From NCBI GenBank assembly GCA_948146395.1, contig OX411543.1, forward strand, positions 56,969,689-57,033,688: a stretch of DNA of 64,000 nucleotides. Reading direction: 5' to 3'. The position numbers were made by a program, and so were the translations under genes. The notes under the pieces were generated by a model that saw only the letters and a list, made by a program, of their open reading frames with translations, did not search any database and was not told where the DNA came from. Of the stretch, positions 22,092-33,930 are shown piece after piece. This stretch comes from Fragum whitleyi (Eukaryota; Mollusca; Bivalvia; Cardiida; Cardiidae). Every line of letters begins with the position of its first letter. Position 1 is the stretch's first letter.

Positions 22092-22437
22092 CAGTAAACC
22101 TTGTATTAAGCGACCACTTAGGGGACCAGTAGAAAGCGGTCGCATTTGGAAATGGTCGCTTTATACAAAATTTAATGATAAGGGGACGTGTTTTTTTATA
22201 AATATAATGATTGTCAAATAATTCTCAATGGATCCTATGATGCTCGAACCCATAAGAATCGTCTCAATGAGACGATTCTTATAGGTTCTAACGTCATAAG
22301 ATTCAATGATAAACCTTTTTTCGTTCAAGAAGGACCACTTTTTCGGAAGTATTACTCACGGTGAAGAGACTTTTCACGGTGGTCGCTTAACAAAAGTGGT
22401 CGCTTAATAGACGTGGTCGCTCGAGCAAGATTGCCTG
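22092..22437. mobile_element. MITE family H (AAGCGACCAC ends, TA target)
   Basis: TA at 22090-22091 and 22438-22439. The left end CAGTAAACCTTGTATTAAGC leads into GCGACCACTT. The right end repeats GTGGTCGCTTAATAG. The centre is a perfect hairpin, AAGAATCGTCTCAATGAGAC and onward. CAGT...ACTG-type ends fit Tc1/mariner-type MITEs. A weak fragment (GGCGACCACTTTTTGG) lies near 58445. Confidence 0.75.
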
Positions 22438-22477
22438 TATTTCGATCTTTATCAAAATAATGCTGTAAATGTTTATT

Positions 22478-22568
22478 ATTACTGCTATCATCATATTCAT
22501 CATCCTCCTCCTCCTCCTCATCATCATTATTATTATTATCAGAATTATTATTATTGTTGTTATTATTT
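22478..22568. repeat. Trinucleotide tract (ATC, CTC, ATT)
   Basis: CATCCTCCTCCTCCTCCTC then ATT and TTG repeats. The 73-residue Asn/Asp/Glu-rich minus frame over it is an artefact. Confidence 0.9.
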
Positions 22569-22569
22569 A

Positions 22570-23192
22570 GCAACCTGAGTGATAATCTTAATCTCTTCCT
22601 CTGTCATAACTTATATACCGATAGATGCATGTAGCTTTTAAAACTCACCGAATTGCTTGCTATAAACCCACAAATATTGTCTTTCTTTGCATATTTCTGA
22701 TGACAAATTTTATAGCAAGCAGCGGGAAATCAATTTAATCTTGCGAATCTTTGCGATGAATTTTCCTAGAGAAAGTCATTTATAATTAGTCCTTTGGCGG
22801 TCTTTGCTACCAATTAGTCTTCTGTTTAAGAACCAAGGCCAGCGTAACTGAATTATGAGAGAAGAAAATGGATAATCGAAGAGGTATTATAGAGAACATT
22901 AATTAAAAACCACCTTAATCCACCCATCTCTCCATATTATTTCTTTAGTGAAAACTTTTTATTTCATTTAGGAAAATAAATTGAAGTACAAATTTGTACT
23001 AACATGTACTTAATTGTTTTTTTTTAAAAAGATTCTAGTTGTTTATTTTCACTTTTCGAATCATTCTGTACGAACTGTATCCAAACCCGTGGGAAAGATA
23101 TCTTACACGTTGCATTACAGGCCTACTTGATGCCAATAAATATCATTCATGAAAAATGCATTAATCCCTCAATATGTTAAAATTAACATCTG
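22570..23192. other. No recognisable feature
   Basis: AT-rich, no open frame of note and no repeat shared within the window. Confidence 0.4.
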
Positions 23193-23305
23193 TTGAACAG
23201 TGCAAAGTGGTTGAAATTATACCCCGTTTTGCACCTGCAGTTGCGCGCGAAGCAGGATATAATTTGCAAACAGTTTGCACCGCTTTGCAATCCTGAATGC
23301 AGGGG
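23193..23305. mobile_element. Palindromic MITE family C, copy C2
   Basis: TATACCCCGTTTTGCACCTG at the centre, then GCAAACAGTTTGCACCGC and ATCCTGAATGCAGGG. The left end is decayed. Confidence 0.65.
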
Positions 23306-23802
23306 CTGTACTGTATTTATACCGTGCTATACTTTAATTCGTAGTGGCTAATTATTTGTTTTATAACTAAACAGTGCGATTTCTGTTAATCTTAAAGACA
23401 ACTTTACTTATTTTTGAAATTTGTAGAAATATGTTCAAGTATTGTAAATAACTTTAAGCAATACGTAAAGAATATAAATAAAAGAAAATAAAGAAAAAAA
23501 CAGGACAATACAAAATATTGATATGATCCAGCCGAAAATAGTAAAAATAAAATGAAAGTGATAAAACAAAAACTTCATCGAAAACACCAGTGGTCAAACT
23601 CAATTAAGGTACTACAAGCGATCTTAAATAAGAAAAGTCAGGAAACCAATTTGTCGTAACAAGTTGTCTTCGACGAGATCGTTATTGCAAGAATCGTAGT
23701 ATTTATCTGGCACCTCAAACGACTATCAGATATTACCCTGTCGACCCCCCGACATGATCAAGTGTTTAACAAAGATTGAAAAAAAAAATCCATTGGAGAA
23801 TA

Positions 23803-24261
23803 TAGTTAAGAAAATCGTGAATTTGACATGCTGAATGATATTGGAATGATTTTAGAATGAAGATCAATGAGCGAAAGGAGGGTTTAATGAAATAAAAGGG
23901 AGGTTATATAAAATCGTTAATTTTGTTCATGTTTGTGTGTATTTACGAAACCCCCCCCCCCCCCCCAAAAAAAAAAAAAAAAAAAAAAAAACGCTTCCAA
24001 ATTCAAGACCATTGAAATTACAGTTAGTTACATCGTGATATTGACATTAACTTCAATCAAAAGCATTCTGAATCGCTCACTCAGCGCTCCATTCACTCAT
24101 TCAAAACTCACTAAAACTATTCAAAACCGCTCAAACCCATTGAAAAATGTAAAAAATCAACAATGTTATTTAAATTTAATTTTGATAGAGAAAAATCGCG
24201 ATTGAGTGAGCGAATTGGTTTTGATCAGAATGAGAGTCAGTATGACGTTGTTTTTAATTGT
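23803..24261 (-). mobile_element. MITE family A composite with a second A copy inside
   Basis: A reverse copy runs from 23803 to about 24012, but its hairpin arm is deleted after TTTTGTTCATG and replaced by poly-C (23950-23965) and poly-A (23967-23991). A plus copy starts at 24021 after TA (CAGTTAGTTACATCGTG) and breaks off near 24205. The last part of the reverse copy (GAGTGAGCGAATTGG to TTTTTAATTG) follows. The flanking DNA continues into the segmental duplication shared with 32.1-33.4 kb. Confidence 0.65.
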
Positions 24262-24648
24262 GTTAGTTTGCACATTTTGGTATACGTTTGTGTGTGTGTG
24301 TGGGGGGGGGGGGCGGGTATTGGGGTGTGGTTATAATAATTGTAAGATTAAATGTAGATAAGTTTGTTGTGTTAAATTGGTAAATCTACTCGAATTCATA
24401 CATGTTACAGATTTAAATATAGATATTTGTTTATAAATATATCTACAAAAAATCTCCTTGCATTTTTCACATTTAAGCATATTTGTAATGATTGAATTAA
24501 AGATGAAATATCTCTACGTGGGTTGCCGTTTAGTATTTTGCGATTTAGGAAGAAGATTTTTTTCGAAAAATTATTCTTTGTGACTTTAATACACGGCATC
24601 TAGCGGTCTGCCCAGGGTCAACATTTCAAGCACCTTCCAGATGGTTCC
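23866..24648 (+). repeat. Segmental duplication, arm 1
   Basis: Matches 32107-33395 in order: the A element, then AGTTTGCAC(A/C)TTTT, GTAAGATTAAATGTAGAT, TTGTTGTGTTAAATTG, ATATATCTACAAAAA, CTCCTTGCATTTTTCA and ACACGGCATCTAGCGGTCTG. The match stops at CAAGCACCT. Arm 1 lacks the Tc1-type insertion found in arm 2. It contains a GT/G-rich tract at 24288-24312. Confidence 0.8.
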
Positions 24649-24659
24649 TTTTCGTTTGA

Positions 24660-25300
24660 CAGGTCACACATCACCAAATTCTTCAATGGAAAGGACTACA
24701 AAGGGATTGATTTTCTCTTGGAGAACACAACGTAACCAATAATTTCACTTGCGACGCAATCGAAAGACAGAATTAATTTAAACAATCAAAACTTCAACCT
24801 TACTCGTTATTGTTTTTTTTCTTTGCGTGTTTTATTTGATTGTTTTCTGGGTGCAAGTTTCCCCACACTATTGTTATTTAAAGCAGAAGTGCAAAATTTC
24901 ATTTAGACCTGAAAAGTATAATACATGTACTTGACAATAATAAAACGGTAGCCCTGTACCGTTTGGATTGCATTTTGTGTATTTTTTCTCGCATTTGAAG
25001 TATGAAAATCTTCGTAAGTGACCACAAGCATCATAACGCGATATTTGGCATAGCCTTGCGAATTACTGATTGTTCAAGTATTTAACACTTTCACTGTCGT
25101 AAGTTTCTGTTCGGGCAACCCTTTTTATGTAACAATGAGAATAAAAACAGAATTTACAAGACATAGATTTGTGTCAATACCGATTTTTTTTCACAAATTT
25201 TACCTGCAATAACCCAATATTACACAAGTATCGACCAAAGTCCTGTGCATGCTATCCATGTTACATGTCTGTGCGCTTTTAAAACCCCGTTAAGGTATTT
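24660..25300. other. No recognisable feature
   Basis: AT-rich, starting at a copy of motif M (24637-24675). No gene seen. Confidence 0.4.
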
Positions 25301-25315
25301 CTCAATCGTGAACAA

Positions 25316-25465
25316 ATGTGAGGCAGCAGCTGCAGGCTAGGAAAGGCTGAAATTCCTGTACTGGTAAGAGAAATACCTGGATCCGATTGTTAGGTGCTTC
25401 AGCCGCCGCGATAAAACTGAAATATTGTTTAAAGTGGCGTAAAACCTTATTCAAACAAACTAAAA
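25316..25465 (+). mobile_element. SINE 3' part (Nin-DC-like), head missing
   Basis: Matches the body of the 21600 copy from AATGTGAGGCAGCAGC through GTACTGGTAAGAGAAATACC, CAGCCGCCGCGATAAAACTG and AAAGTGGCGTAAAACC. It is truncated at the 5' side. Confidence 0.75.
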
Positions 25466-25892
25466 CAAAACTTTGACCCGCGCGTTTTGGAAATACACAT
25501 ATAGCTACTACAAATTTACTGTATATTTTCTTGTGCATAAGTTTTCTTTGATAATACCCCATAGTTGACTCGAGTAAGAGATCTGTTGAGTTTTATTATT
25601 AAATAGAGACGTCCATCCGTAAATAACACGGTGCACGTCCATATTTTAGACGTGAACTCTAAAGATACGTCCAGAAAATTGACGTGTACCACTTTCTTAA
25701 TGGCCAATATCATTACAATAAAAATTTATCTTCTTTTGCATCTTCATGCATCTTCTTTTTTACGTGTTCGAAAATTTTTAGGGGCTCAGTCGTAAATTTT
25801 AAGCGCGTAGTCTCACTCTTTAGCACGCTCAAATTCAATACACGCAGGACTCATTGGAGATAGGTACTACTGGTAACTATCTTTATCACTTT

Positions 25893-25997
25893 AAGGAAGT
25901 TGCCGGTGTTTCCAGTCTAGACTACAAAAGGAAGTTGCCAGTGTTTCCAGTCTAGACTTCAAAAGGAAGTTGCCGGTGTTTCTAGTCTAGACGACAA
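25893..25997 (+). repeat. 35-bp tandem repeat x 3
   Basis: Units start at 25893, 25928 and 25963 (AAGGAAGTTGCCGGTGTTTC, then CAGTCTAGACTAC). They differ by only a few bases. Each unit holds the palindrome AGTCTAGACT. Confidence 0.9.
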
Positions 25998-26152
25998 AAA
26001 GATTTTCGAAACATTGTGCGTGCCATTAATGCTGTTTTAAAATTTTGCTTCTGGTCTTGCGAAAATAAAGGTAGATAGAAATAAATAAGTCACTTCTATT
26101 TAACACCTTCGAAAAAAGACAAGAAGGACCACTATTTGAATAGATATTAGAT

Positions 26153-26389
26153 CCAGTGCGTGACATTTCCAACAATTTCACATGTGCGTAACTATAAGAC
26201 TCGGATCAGCCTGTGCGGCCGCACAGTCTGATCAGTGTCTTAACCATGCGCGCATTAGATGGTTACGATCTTAAATCGATATTCACCTCTTCTAAATCAA
26301 TTTTCATGCACTACTTTATTGTCCAGGCTATTCAACGTCTTTCAATCACGCACACACAAAATTGTTGGAAATGTTACGCAAAGGCCCAA
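26153..26389. mobile_element. MITE family J, copy J2
   Basis: Inverted ends around GTGCGTGACATTTCCAACAA and its mirror. The hairpin at 26198-26240 pairs GACTCGGATCAGCCTGTGCG with CGCACAGTCTGATCAGTGTC. About the same length as J1 (237 bp). Confidence 0.7.
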
Positions 26390-27445
26390 TGAATGTAAGT
26401 AGAGAGTAGATGGTTGGTGACTTGAGATGGAAAAGTTTATCGGGCAAGGCGTAGGAATTTATAAATTCCGCAGCCGAGCGGAATGATAAAGCTGTCACGT
26501 GATCAGGTGACCTGATATCAACAAGTTAATCATACCCCCTTTTATAAGGCAATATTTATAGCTAGTTACAGGATAAAAAACGAACTTAAAATCAAAACTG
26601 ATGGGTTGACCAAAACGCATGTTTTAACGGCTCGCCATTCTGTAGCGTAATTGCCTTATTGACAAAGCAAAAAAGACAGAAACTAGTCACCGTGCGATAA
26701 TTCCTTAGGATCGCGCGAACATATTGCTTGATATTGAACAATCTAAGATCGTGGCCAGAGAGGAACGCTTTTTCCAATACCTCAGAATACGTCTACTGGT
26801 ATAAGCAGTGAGAGAAATACTCGACTGCTTCCTGGGATGTGAGACTGTATTGTTTTTGTGGGACCGCATGGTGCACGAAGTTAAAAGCTTTTTTGGTTTC
26901 TTTCCTGTGGATATTTTATTACCGTGCAAGTAATTACAAGAAAAGTTTTTCTATTGATTTTGGTTGTTTATGTATAACGGCGAATTAGCTTCAGAAGGAT
27001 TACCTATTAGCAAAAGATTCATTATTACGTTTTCGGAAAATAAATTATTTGGTTGATATTTTGACCAATCAAGTTTGACGCGTTTTGGAAAAGAGGTAAA
27101 CTATGATACAATGAGGATGAGTTTTATTGTTTCCCATTTTCCAGAAATTTAATTGAAATCGTGAACTGTTGCCATGTTAAAGACTGTAGTTAATTGTATT
27201 TCGTATTCCAAAAATAACTTTTGGTAATTAAAGTGAGCAGATCATGCATTGATTATCTAACTTGATTCACTCCTCAATATAATTTTATTCAATATTTATT
27301 TATTCAATCTTAATTGCGAGTGTCACCAATGAATTCAAAGAAAGGTTTATTCTACATCGATGGAACACACTTATTAACTATTACATGTAATTGTATCTTA
27401 AAGCGTGTGTTTCCAAAGTGTGTTAATTCCAAAAATAAAAAAAGT
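26390..27445. other. Mostly featureless, small palindromes
   Basis: GGAATTTATAAATTCC, a TTCCGC/GCGGAA pair and GTCACGTGATCAGGTGAC lie close together at 26455-26512. No gene is recognised. The 61-74-residue minus frames are probably chance. Confidence 0.35.
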
Positions 27446-27448
27446 TTA

Positions 27449-27802
27449 TACTTCAATGCTTTTCGATGGTTTATTTAGGAATAAGGGTAGATTATCATAT
27501 TGATAAACTCACTGTCTAACCGGTGAAATAATCAAAAACAGTTACTGTGATTTTGTTCATTTCACCCTATTCAACGTCATCTACGAGAAGCCAAATAAAT
27601 GACATCGCTGAGCAAGTTGCATATAGCAATCACCAGCAAAATGGATAATCGTTTGTTTTTCGAGTCAGACCGATTGATATTTCATTTCTTGAACATCAAA
27701 AGATATATTATCTCTTGTGCCCCGCCAAAAGGAAAATAAAACTTCACTCAATGGAATATAAATCGATCTTACACTGAAACAAACGATTATCCTTTATATA
27801 AA
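27449..27802 (+). mobile_element. MITE family D, copy D2
   Basis: Follows D1 from CAATGCTTTTCGATGGTTTA through TGACATCGC (a decayed CRE site) and GGATAATCGTTTGTTTTTCG to ACAAACGATTATCC. The palindrome centre is reduced. Confidence 0.7.
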
Positions 27803-28376
27803 TATTTAACTTTATACATACGCCAATATGATTTTATTTTTCATGCATGTATTTCCTTTTTACATGCGTCTGTCCCCAAAGTGTTTTGTTTTTTTCTTAA
27901 AAAAATGATTAAAATCGATATATTAAAAAAAATAAAAATCAGTTATAATTTTGAATTTAATTATGCATGCACATAGTATGCATAAATAATTCATGTAATG
28001 ATTTTGTAAAATCAAAATAAGAAAAATATTCGGTTTAATACATGCTTGTTAAAAGGTCCATCCATATCGAATATACGTCGTGTTTGGAGGAAAAAAAGTT
28101 TGAAGAGATTAAAAAAAATATTGAAACATACTTTAAGTTATCGATATTCGGGAATTTCGCGGAAAAGTATTGAACAGAAGACAGTTTTAGTTCAATAGGG
28201 ATGAAGTTAATGTCCAGTTTCAAACGTAAACCCTCGATGGGGTAGTTTGATTTTTCTTATTCATAAAATCTTCAATGAGTGCAGAGCTTCCATTTAAGAA
28301 ATCCTTTAGATGTTTTTTTTTGTGACAGATTATAATAATCTGGGGACTAATAGGCCATTTTAGAAGTCTATATTGC

Positions 28377-28730
28377 TAAGAACACAGTGAAATCGACAAG
28401 GTAAATGATTTTGAAATGAAAATGTATGAGTTGTATTGGCAAGATTTTCATAATGTCAAAGGGAAGTAAAATAATGTCTCTCAAAATGAACGAAATTGGC
28501 GATATTCTATTACCTCCCTTAGAAAAAAATACACATAATTCTAGAATAATGTCGTGACAGACCACCAAGAAGCTTTGACACTCAAATGAACAAATAGTTC
28601 GGAGCGAATTGAATGAATTCCGAAGCTTTTTGATCGTTATGAATGCCGGAGCTTTTTGCATGCTATGAATAGCGCGATGGGCGAGCGATTTTGAATTTAT
28701 TTCAATGAGAAGAGTAACTTGTCACAATAT
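28377..28730 (-). mobile_element. MITE family A, subfamily A2, reverse
   Basis: Starts GAACACAGTGAAATCGACAA. The hairpin is asymmetric (left arm lost, right arm GAACGAAATTGGCGATATTC kept). GCGCGATGGGCGAGCGATTT follows. The end is decayed. Confidence 0.6.
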
Positions 28731-28869
28731 TGTTAAATCCCTCATGTTTATTACATAGCGTTCCTTTTGAACAATGTATTTGTAAGGGTTCAAAGGGCAA
28801 TGCATAGTATCACTCCTGTTGTGAAGCACAAAGCCCCTTGCCTACGTCAAGGAAAACAACACGGTGGAA

Positions 28870-29012
28870 TCAGTTTGCACCGATGTGGCATTCAGAACGC
28901 ATTCCGTGTTTAAAGTTCGCAAAATTGGTATAAAAGCATTCCCCGCTTTGCAGGTGCACTTGCGTGTGCAGTGGGGTATCATTTTTTAAAAGTTTGCAAA
29001 CGTTTTTTCATC
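28870..29012. mobile_element. Palindromic MITE family C, copy C3
   Basis: CAGTTTGCACCGATGTGGC, ATTCCCCGCTTTGCAGGTGC at the centre, then AGTTTGCAAACGTTTTTTCATC. The outer ends are decayed. Confidence 0.6.
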
Positions 29013-29232
29013 CATGAACATAGCGCTACATTTAAGATAACCCTTTGGGAAAAAAGTCCTATTTCCTGAATCGACACAGAATTTATTGATAAATATTTTG
29101 CTTACAGAAAAAGATAATCCAAAATTCGTTACCAAACAATCGCATCTACATCCAATTTTAACATTAACATATTCGTTTAACCCTGCTTTTTACGTGCCTG
29201 TGATTTTTATGATTGAGAAAACTTTGTGAAAA

Positions 29233-29272
29233 AAGAAGAAATTGCTTGTGACAAGCAATTTCTTTTTTTTCC
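29233..29272. repeat. Short perfect hairpin K4
   Basis: AAGAAATTGCTTG/CAAGCAATTTCTT around GTGA or shorter. About 14 bp per arm, isolated. Confidence 0.6.
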
Positions 29273-29274
29273 AC

Positions 29275-30585
29275 ACTATTTTCTACCCTACAGAATGATT
29301 ATTTTTCAAATTAAATCCACTTTAAATTTTCGTCTGCAAAACCTTTGAATTTGGACAGGTCCAAACTTTTCTATAACAGGAAAGTGTTAAAGCAAGCCGA
29401 TGTTAGTAGGTATCTTCCCTGAATACACAACACAGCGGGACATACATTTAACTGTCTTGGAAATCGGTCTGAAGTGATAAAAGAGCTTTATTTCAATGTT
29501 GAAACACGTTGCAGTTGTTCGGATATTTTCACGTATGTTCTTCGTATATCTATTTTTTTTCTGGATATAATGCCAAAAGCATCTCGATACGTTATCATTA
29601 CTTTTGTACATGTGAATGAAGGCTTTTTTTTTTTATTCATAATTCATGTATGGGAAATTTCTTTATTCATTTACATTTGCACAATGACTATTTGTACTAT
29701 TTGCATCTAAAGTGTAGTAACAGAAATAAAATAAAAACCTTTATTGTTTTTTTTTTATAGAATTTATGTTTTTAGATTTATTTATATATAACTAAGCTTT
29801 AATTGATTTATACTTTCAGAAGAGATTGAAACGAAAGAGGCTTGGGTATAAGAGACATCTAAATACCCTGGTACATTCGAATGGAATTTGTTAATGAATG
29901 GTTTGGAAAACGGTCGAATACTACATTTTTCTATTCAAAGGGATATTGAAACAACTGCCTTTGTGATATATATCATTTGGTTTTATTTTGCGCGTGAAAT
30001 TCAAACGTGTTCAAATTAAGATGTTGTTACTTGGATAAAACTATCTTAAATATGTGTCCGTGATAGGAAGTAAAATTATTACTGTGAAGTGATTTTAAGT
30101 TACTTCTTATCCCTTCTGCTTAAATATTTCTTAAAGATTTCACCATGCGTTTACTGTTTTGCGCACGAAAAGGAATGTCTACGATTAAGTTCAAAATACC
30201 GATAAAAACCAACTTGAACTAAGCAAAGTGCATAATATTCGATACTCCATTTATAAACGCGTGCATTATTGTGATAGTACAGCTGCTTCGAAATGATTTA
30301 CGCAAAACTTCCAAGCAATACTTGGTGAAAGTTCTTAATGCAGTGGGATCTATGACATTCAATAATACAGGATAATTCCCCCCTTTTCTCAGAAAAGATG
30401 TGACAATGGGATATCGAAGGTATAGAGGACCATACAAATCGGATTATTTACAAGGAATGATAAAATTAGTGTGTGTGTTTTTCTGTGTGGATTTATATGT
30501 CGAGACGGGTGAGTCCTTAATTCAATTTCTGTCATTTAAAGGATTAAATTTCCTCAAACGCTTCAGGAAGAAAAAGTCGGTTTAA
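29275..30585. other. No recognisable feature
   Basis: AT-rich with several 60-78-residue frames on both strands, none with a recognisable domain. Confidence 0.35.
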
Positions 30586-30590
30586 TTCTT

Positions 30591-30637
30591 AAACCTCGTA
30601 ACTACAGCTTTATTCAAGCTGTAGTTAACGAGGTTTT
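30591..30637. repeat. Palindrome K2 (TAACTACAGCTT)
   Basis: AAACCTCGTAACTACAGCTT pairs with AAGCTGTAGTTAACGAGGTTT around a 4-6 base loop. A near-identical palindrome is at 63610 (K3), so this is a repeat family and not chance. Confidence 0.75.
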
Positions 30638-30651
30638 AGAATGAAATCTAT

Positions 30652-30935
30652 CAAGAATTCAATAGATCAAAACCATTCTAATTCAATCACTCAGCGCTCT
30701 AATCATTCATTCCAAATATCTACTCAAACTACTCAAAGTCGTTCCAAATCTTTACTAAAACGATTAAAAATCGATCCTAATGATCAACATTCCATCGGAA
30801 TCGATCAAATCATTGCACAATTTTGTCAACAAATGTGGATTTCAAAGCGAACGAAATAAGCGAGATATTAATTACCAAAATCTTTCCAAAATCATTCCAA
30901 TATCATTCAACATATCAATAATAACGATCTTGTCT
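30652..30935 (+). mobile_element. MITE family A, subfamily A2, decayed
   Basis: ATCAAAACCATTCTAATTC, ATCACTCAGCGCTCTAATC, GATCAACATTCCATCGGAAT, half of the hairpin (GCGAACGAAATAAGCGAGAT) and a short right arm. Ends are lost. Confidence 0.55.
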
Positions 30936-30939
30936 TAAC

Positions 30940-32105
30940 TTGAAGAATCTCACCGATGTATTAAATCAGTGGCAACTATTAGTTTTGGTTCCAATTTTAC
31001 GAACTGATCTTCTTTAATAGTTTATTTAAGTCTTATCCATATACAAGCAGCCATGAATATTCATAGAACACTAGAATACATCTATTTACAAGAAGTATAT
31101 AGCCATTTTAATAGGAATTACAAGAGACTACAGATCATATATAACCATTAGAAAACAAACAGTTAGTTAATATCAACCAAAACAATCAAAACAGCATAAG
31201 TTTCTTTGAAATCAAAGAAATACATGTACACCCATTCCATTACCGGATGTCGTCCATTGTGATTTCACCCGCGCAAAATTTTTGAGCTGTACAAATCATT
31301 TTAAAGCGGTTACACTTTCCGCTATGTACGATATAAATGCAATACAATACGAGGAACAAAGGCTACGTATCCGATATATTCCGTAATCCGTTATACTTCC
31401 GCTGTATTCTCAATCCACCCGTTAGGCATCCTCGAAAAATCTAATCCGCTTTGGATGAAATCGTACAGAGGGCGGAAAAATCAGGTATATGAAAAGTATA
31501 TAAAAGGGAGGAAACACGGATATTTAAGAATGTAAGCGTACACATTACGCAAAATTCAATGGTTCGCGTAGTAGACGTTTTCTTTCCGATTAGCATACGT
31601 TGTATACGTCCAATGCTTCAAGCATCCCATCTTTCCGCTATTCGTATACGTCACAATTATACCCGATAAACCCTTCGAATCGGTCATCGTCTCTTATTCG
31701 AAAGGCTTCCGGTGAACATCCACTCAACATCCTGGCTACTTACTTTACACGTCCGATATTTTCCGTTAGGTTTTCGCACTTTTTTACAACTATTATCAGT
31801 TTTTATCAAGCGTATGAGAACGGATGGAAATTTAACTCTTCCGCAGTGTCCGTTTAGCATACGTTTTGAGTCCGTTTGGCAGTGGGGCCGGGCCTTTACC
31901 ATAATTCTGAAGATGTTCTTTGCGGACTACTTAATTTGATAGCTTACAATTAGCTGCGTAATGTATTAATTTGTTTAAGTTTTATTAGCTATTTACTTAA
32001 CTTTGGGTACATGTTCTAATTGAATTGTCTTTACACCGAGTACACACAGCATAGGAGTTTTTTTTTAATTTCTGGAAGTGGAAATCTATAGTAAAGTTTG
32101 TTCGG
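30940..32105. other. No recognised gene; CG-containing stretch at 31320-31890
   Basis: The 31320-31890 part is less AT-rich, with many TACG and CGTA words and phrases such as TCCGTTTAGCATACGT and TCCGATATATTCCGTAATCC. It may be an old repeat. Overlapping frames of 72-85 residues exist on both strands and none is recognisable. Confidence 0.3.
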
Positions 32106-32111
32106 ATTTTA

Positions 32112-32498
32112 TATTGAAGATGAATGAGCAAGAGGAGTGTTTAATGAAATAAAAGGGAGGTAATATAATATCGTTAATTTTGTTCAAAAAGAACAAAATT
32201 AACGGTATTATTTAACCCCCCCCCCCCTTTAATAAAATATGCATACAAGTTCTATAAATAGCTTTTTGTGTATTTACGAACCAATAAAACGCTCCCAAAT
32301 TGAATAAGAACAGTAAAATTATTAATTTTGCTATAGCATATTTTTTAATTTATTTTTTGATCAGGAGTTCTTAATGATTTCGGAAAGTTCTTAAATGGTA
32401 TGAGTGAGTGTTTTGAATGAATGAATGGAGCGTTGAGTGAGCGAGTTGGAATGATTTTGATTTGAATGAGAGTCAATATGACGATGTTATTAAATGTG
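32112..32498 (-). mobile_element. MITE family A, reverse, inside the segmental duplication
   Basis: The hairpin at 32152-32228 pairs TATCGTTAATTTTGTTC with GAACAAAATTAACGGTAT. The far arm has expanded to poly-C (32213-32226). The GCGTTGAGTGAGCGAGTTGG arm follows. The first terminal repeat is absent. Confidence 0.7.
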
Positions 32499-32649
32499 TT
32501 GATTCAGTTTGCACCTTTTTGGCGTGCGTTTGTGTGAGGTCGGATAGAAGGTGTGGTGACAATACTTGTAAGATTAAATGTAGATTAGTTTGTTGTGTTA
32601 AATTGACAAATCTACTCAAATTCATACATCTTATAGATTCGAATATATA

Positions 32650-33188
32650 CCGTTCACAAAAAGTAGGGGATAATCTATTAATCCATGCGGTTATTGTGGC
32701 TGCAAACAGTTTAGGACAATCTAACTTATTCTTTGCCAACTAGCAGTTGTCTCATGCTAATATGGTAGTTGGGTAATTCCATTTTCTGCCAAACATGTCC
32801 TGCAATTCAGCATTTATGAAGAGAGGGGTGTAGGGCTTATTTTAACATGGCGTATGTTGTAATGGAAATTCTTACTTTAGTTGAGCATAACTTAGGGAAA
32901 AAAAATTGGTTTTTATCTCTATCATGTATTCGCATTACATTTTGCTGGATTAATGTGAGGTATAATGAAAGCTCACCGTAAGTGAGTCAACGGTATGCTG
33001 GAAACCAGAAGAAAGTGAGTCCAGACTGCTGTCAAACCCTGTGTCTCACAGTCAGATATTGTCACGATATCAAACAAATGGCTTCTTTGTTGATGTTTCA
33101 AAAACGGGGCCGTGAAGATGTATGGATACCCAAGCTGACCAGAATACCACAAATCAAACTTACAATATCCTCTACTTTTTGTGAACAG
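32650..33188. mobile_element. Tc1-type MITE, family I
   Basis: The inverted ends (C/T)GTTCACAAAAAGTAG(G/A)GGATA sit at exactly both edges, with TA at 32648-32649 and 33189-33190. The other duplication arm (near 24420) has the uninterrupted site, so this is a clear insertion. 539 bp, no transposase left. GTTCACAAAAAGTA-like ends are known from Tc1-family elements. Confidence 0.85.
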
Positions 33189-33399
33189 TATATATTATTG
33201 TCTATAAATATATCTACAAAAATTCTCCTTGCATTTTTCATATTTAAGCATATTTGTAATGATTGAATTATAGATGAATTATCTGTTTATGTGTTTTAGG
33301 AAGAAGATTTTTTCGAAATTTTATTCTTTGTGACTGTAATACACGGCATCTAGCGGTCTGCCTATGGTCAACATTACAAGCACCTCCCAGAGTTTTGAA

Positions 33400-33928
33400 G
33401 TTCGTGAAGTGGAAATCTATAGTAAAGTTTATTCGGATCGCAGATATGACACAACGTCGAGTTTTATAGCTGTAATCCAATTTTCTGTTTCCCAAGAAAG
33501 AAGGCATTAAAAACCGTGAAGTTTCTGAGTAAGACACGGAAAGTTGCGTAATATTTTATTCATTTTAGTACCTCATACGGGTTATTCTCGGAGAAATTAA
33601 AGCGAGAAGTGCCGTCATTAGATAGGCCGTATTCTCCGAAATTACTTTATACTCAAGGGATTTCGGTATTCTATTGAGGAAATGGCTTTCCTATCTAACA
33701 TGTCACACGCACCCTTTTATCGAAGTAGGAAATTTCGTTTAAAATGAGATCTAATTAAAATTGTGCATAACGATACTTCATTCACAAGTAAGTTGCAAGT
33801 TTTTCTGCTTTGTCGGAGGAAACCCCATTTCTTTTTGGGCTTTACCCTTACTTCTTGTAGCGCAGCATTAGAAATGTCATTGATACCATTAGGCAACCAT
33901 TGGCAAACAAAACTAAATTTTAATTTTA
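33400..33928. other. No recognisable feature
   Basis: AT-rich. Short overlapping frames only. Confidence 0.4.
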
Positions 33929-33930
33929 TA

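Larger units (their letters stand above)
32107..33395 (+). repeat. Segmental duplication, arm 2
   Basis: Homologous to 23866-24648 but with a fuller A element (32112-32498) and a 539-bp insertion (32650-33188). The order of shared words is the same. It diverges from arm 1 at single bases throughout, so it is older than the 5.65-kb tandem duplication. Confidence 0.8.
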
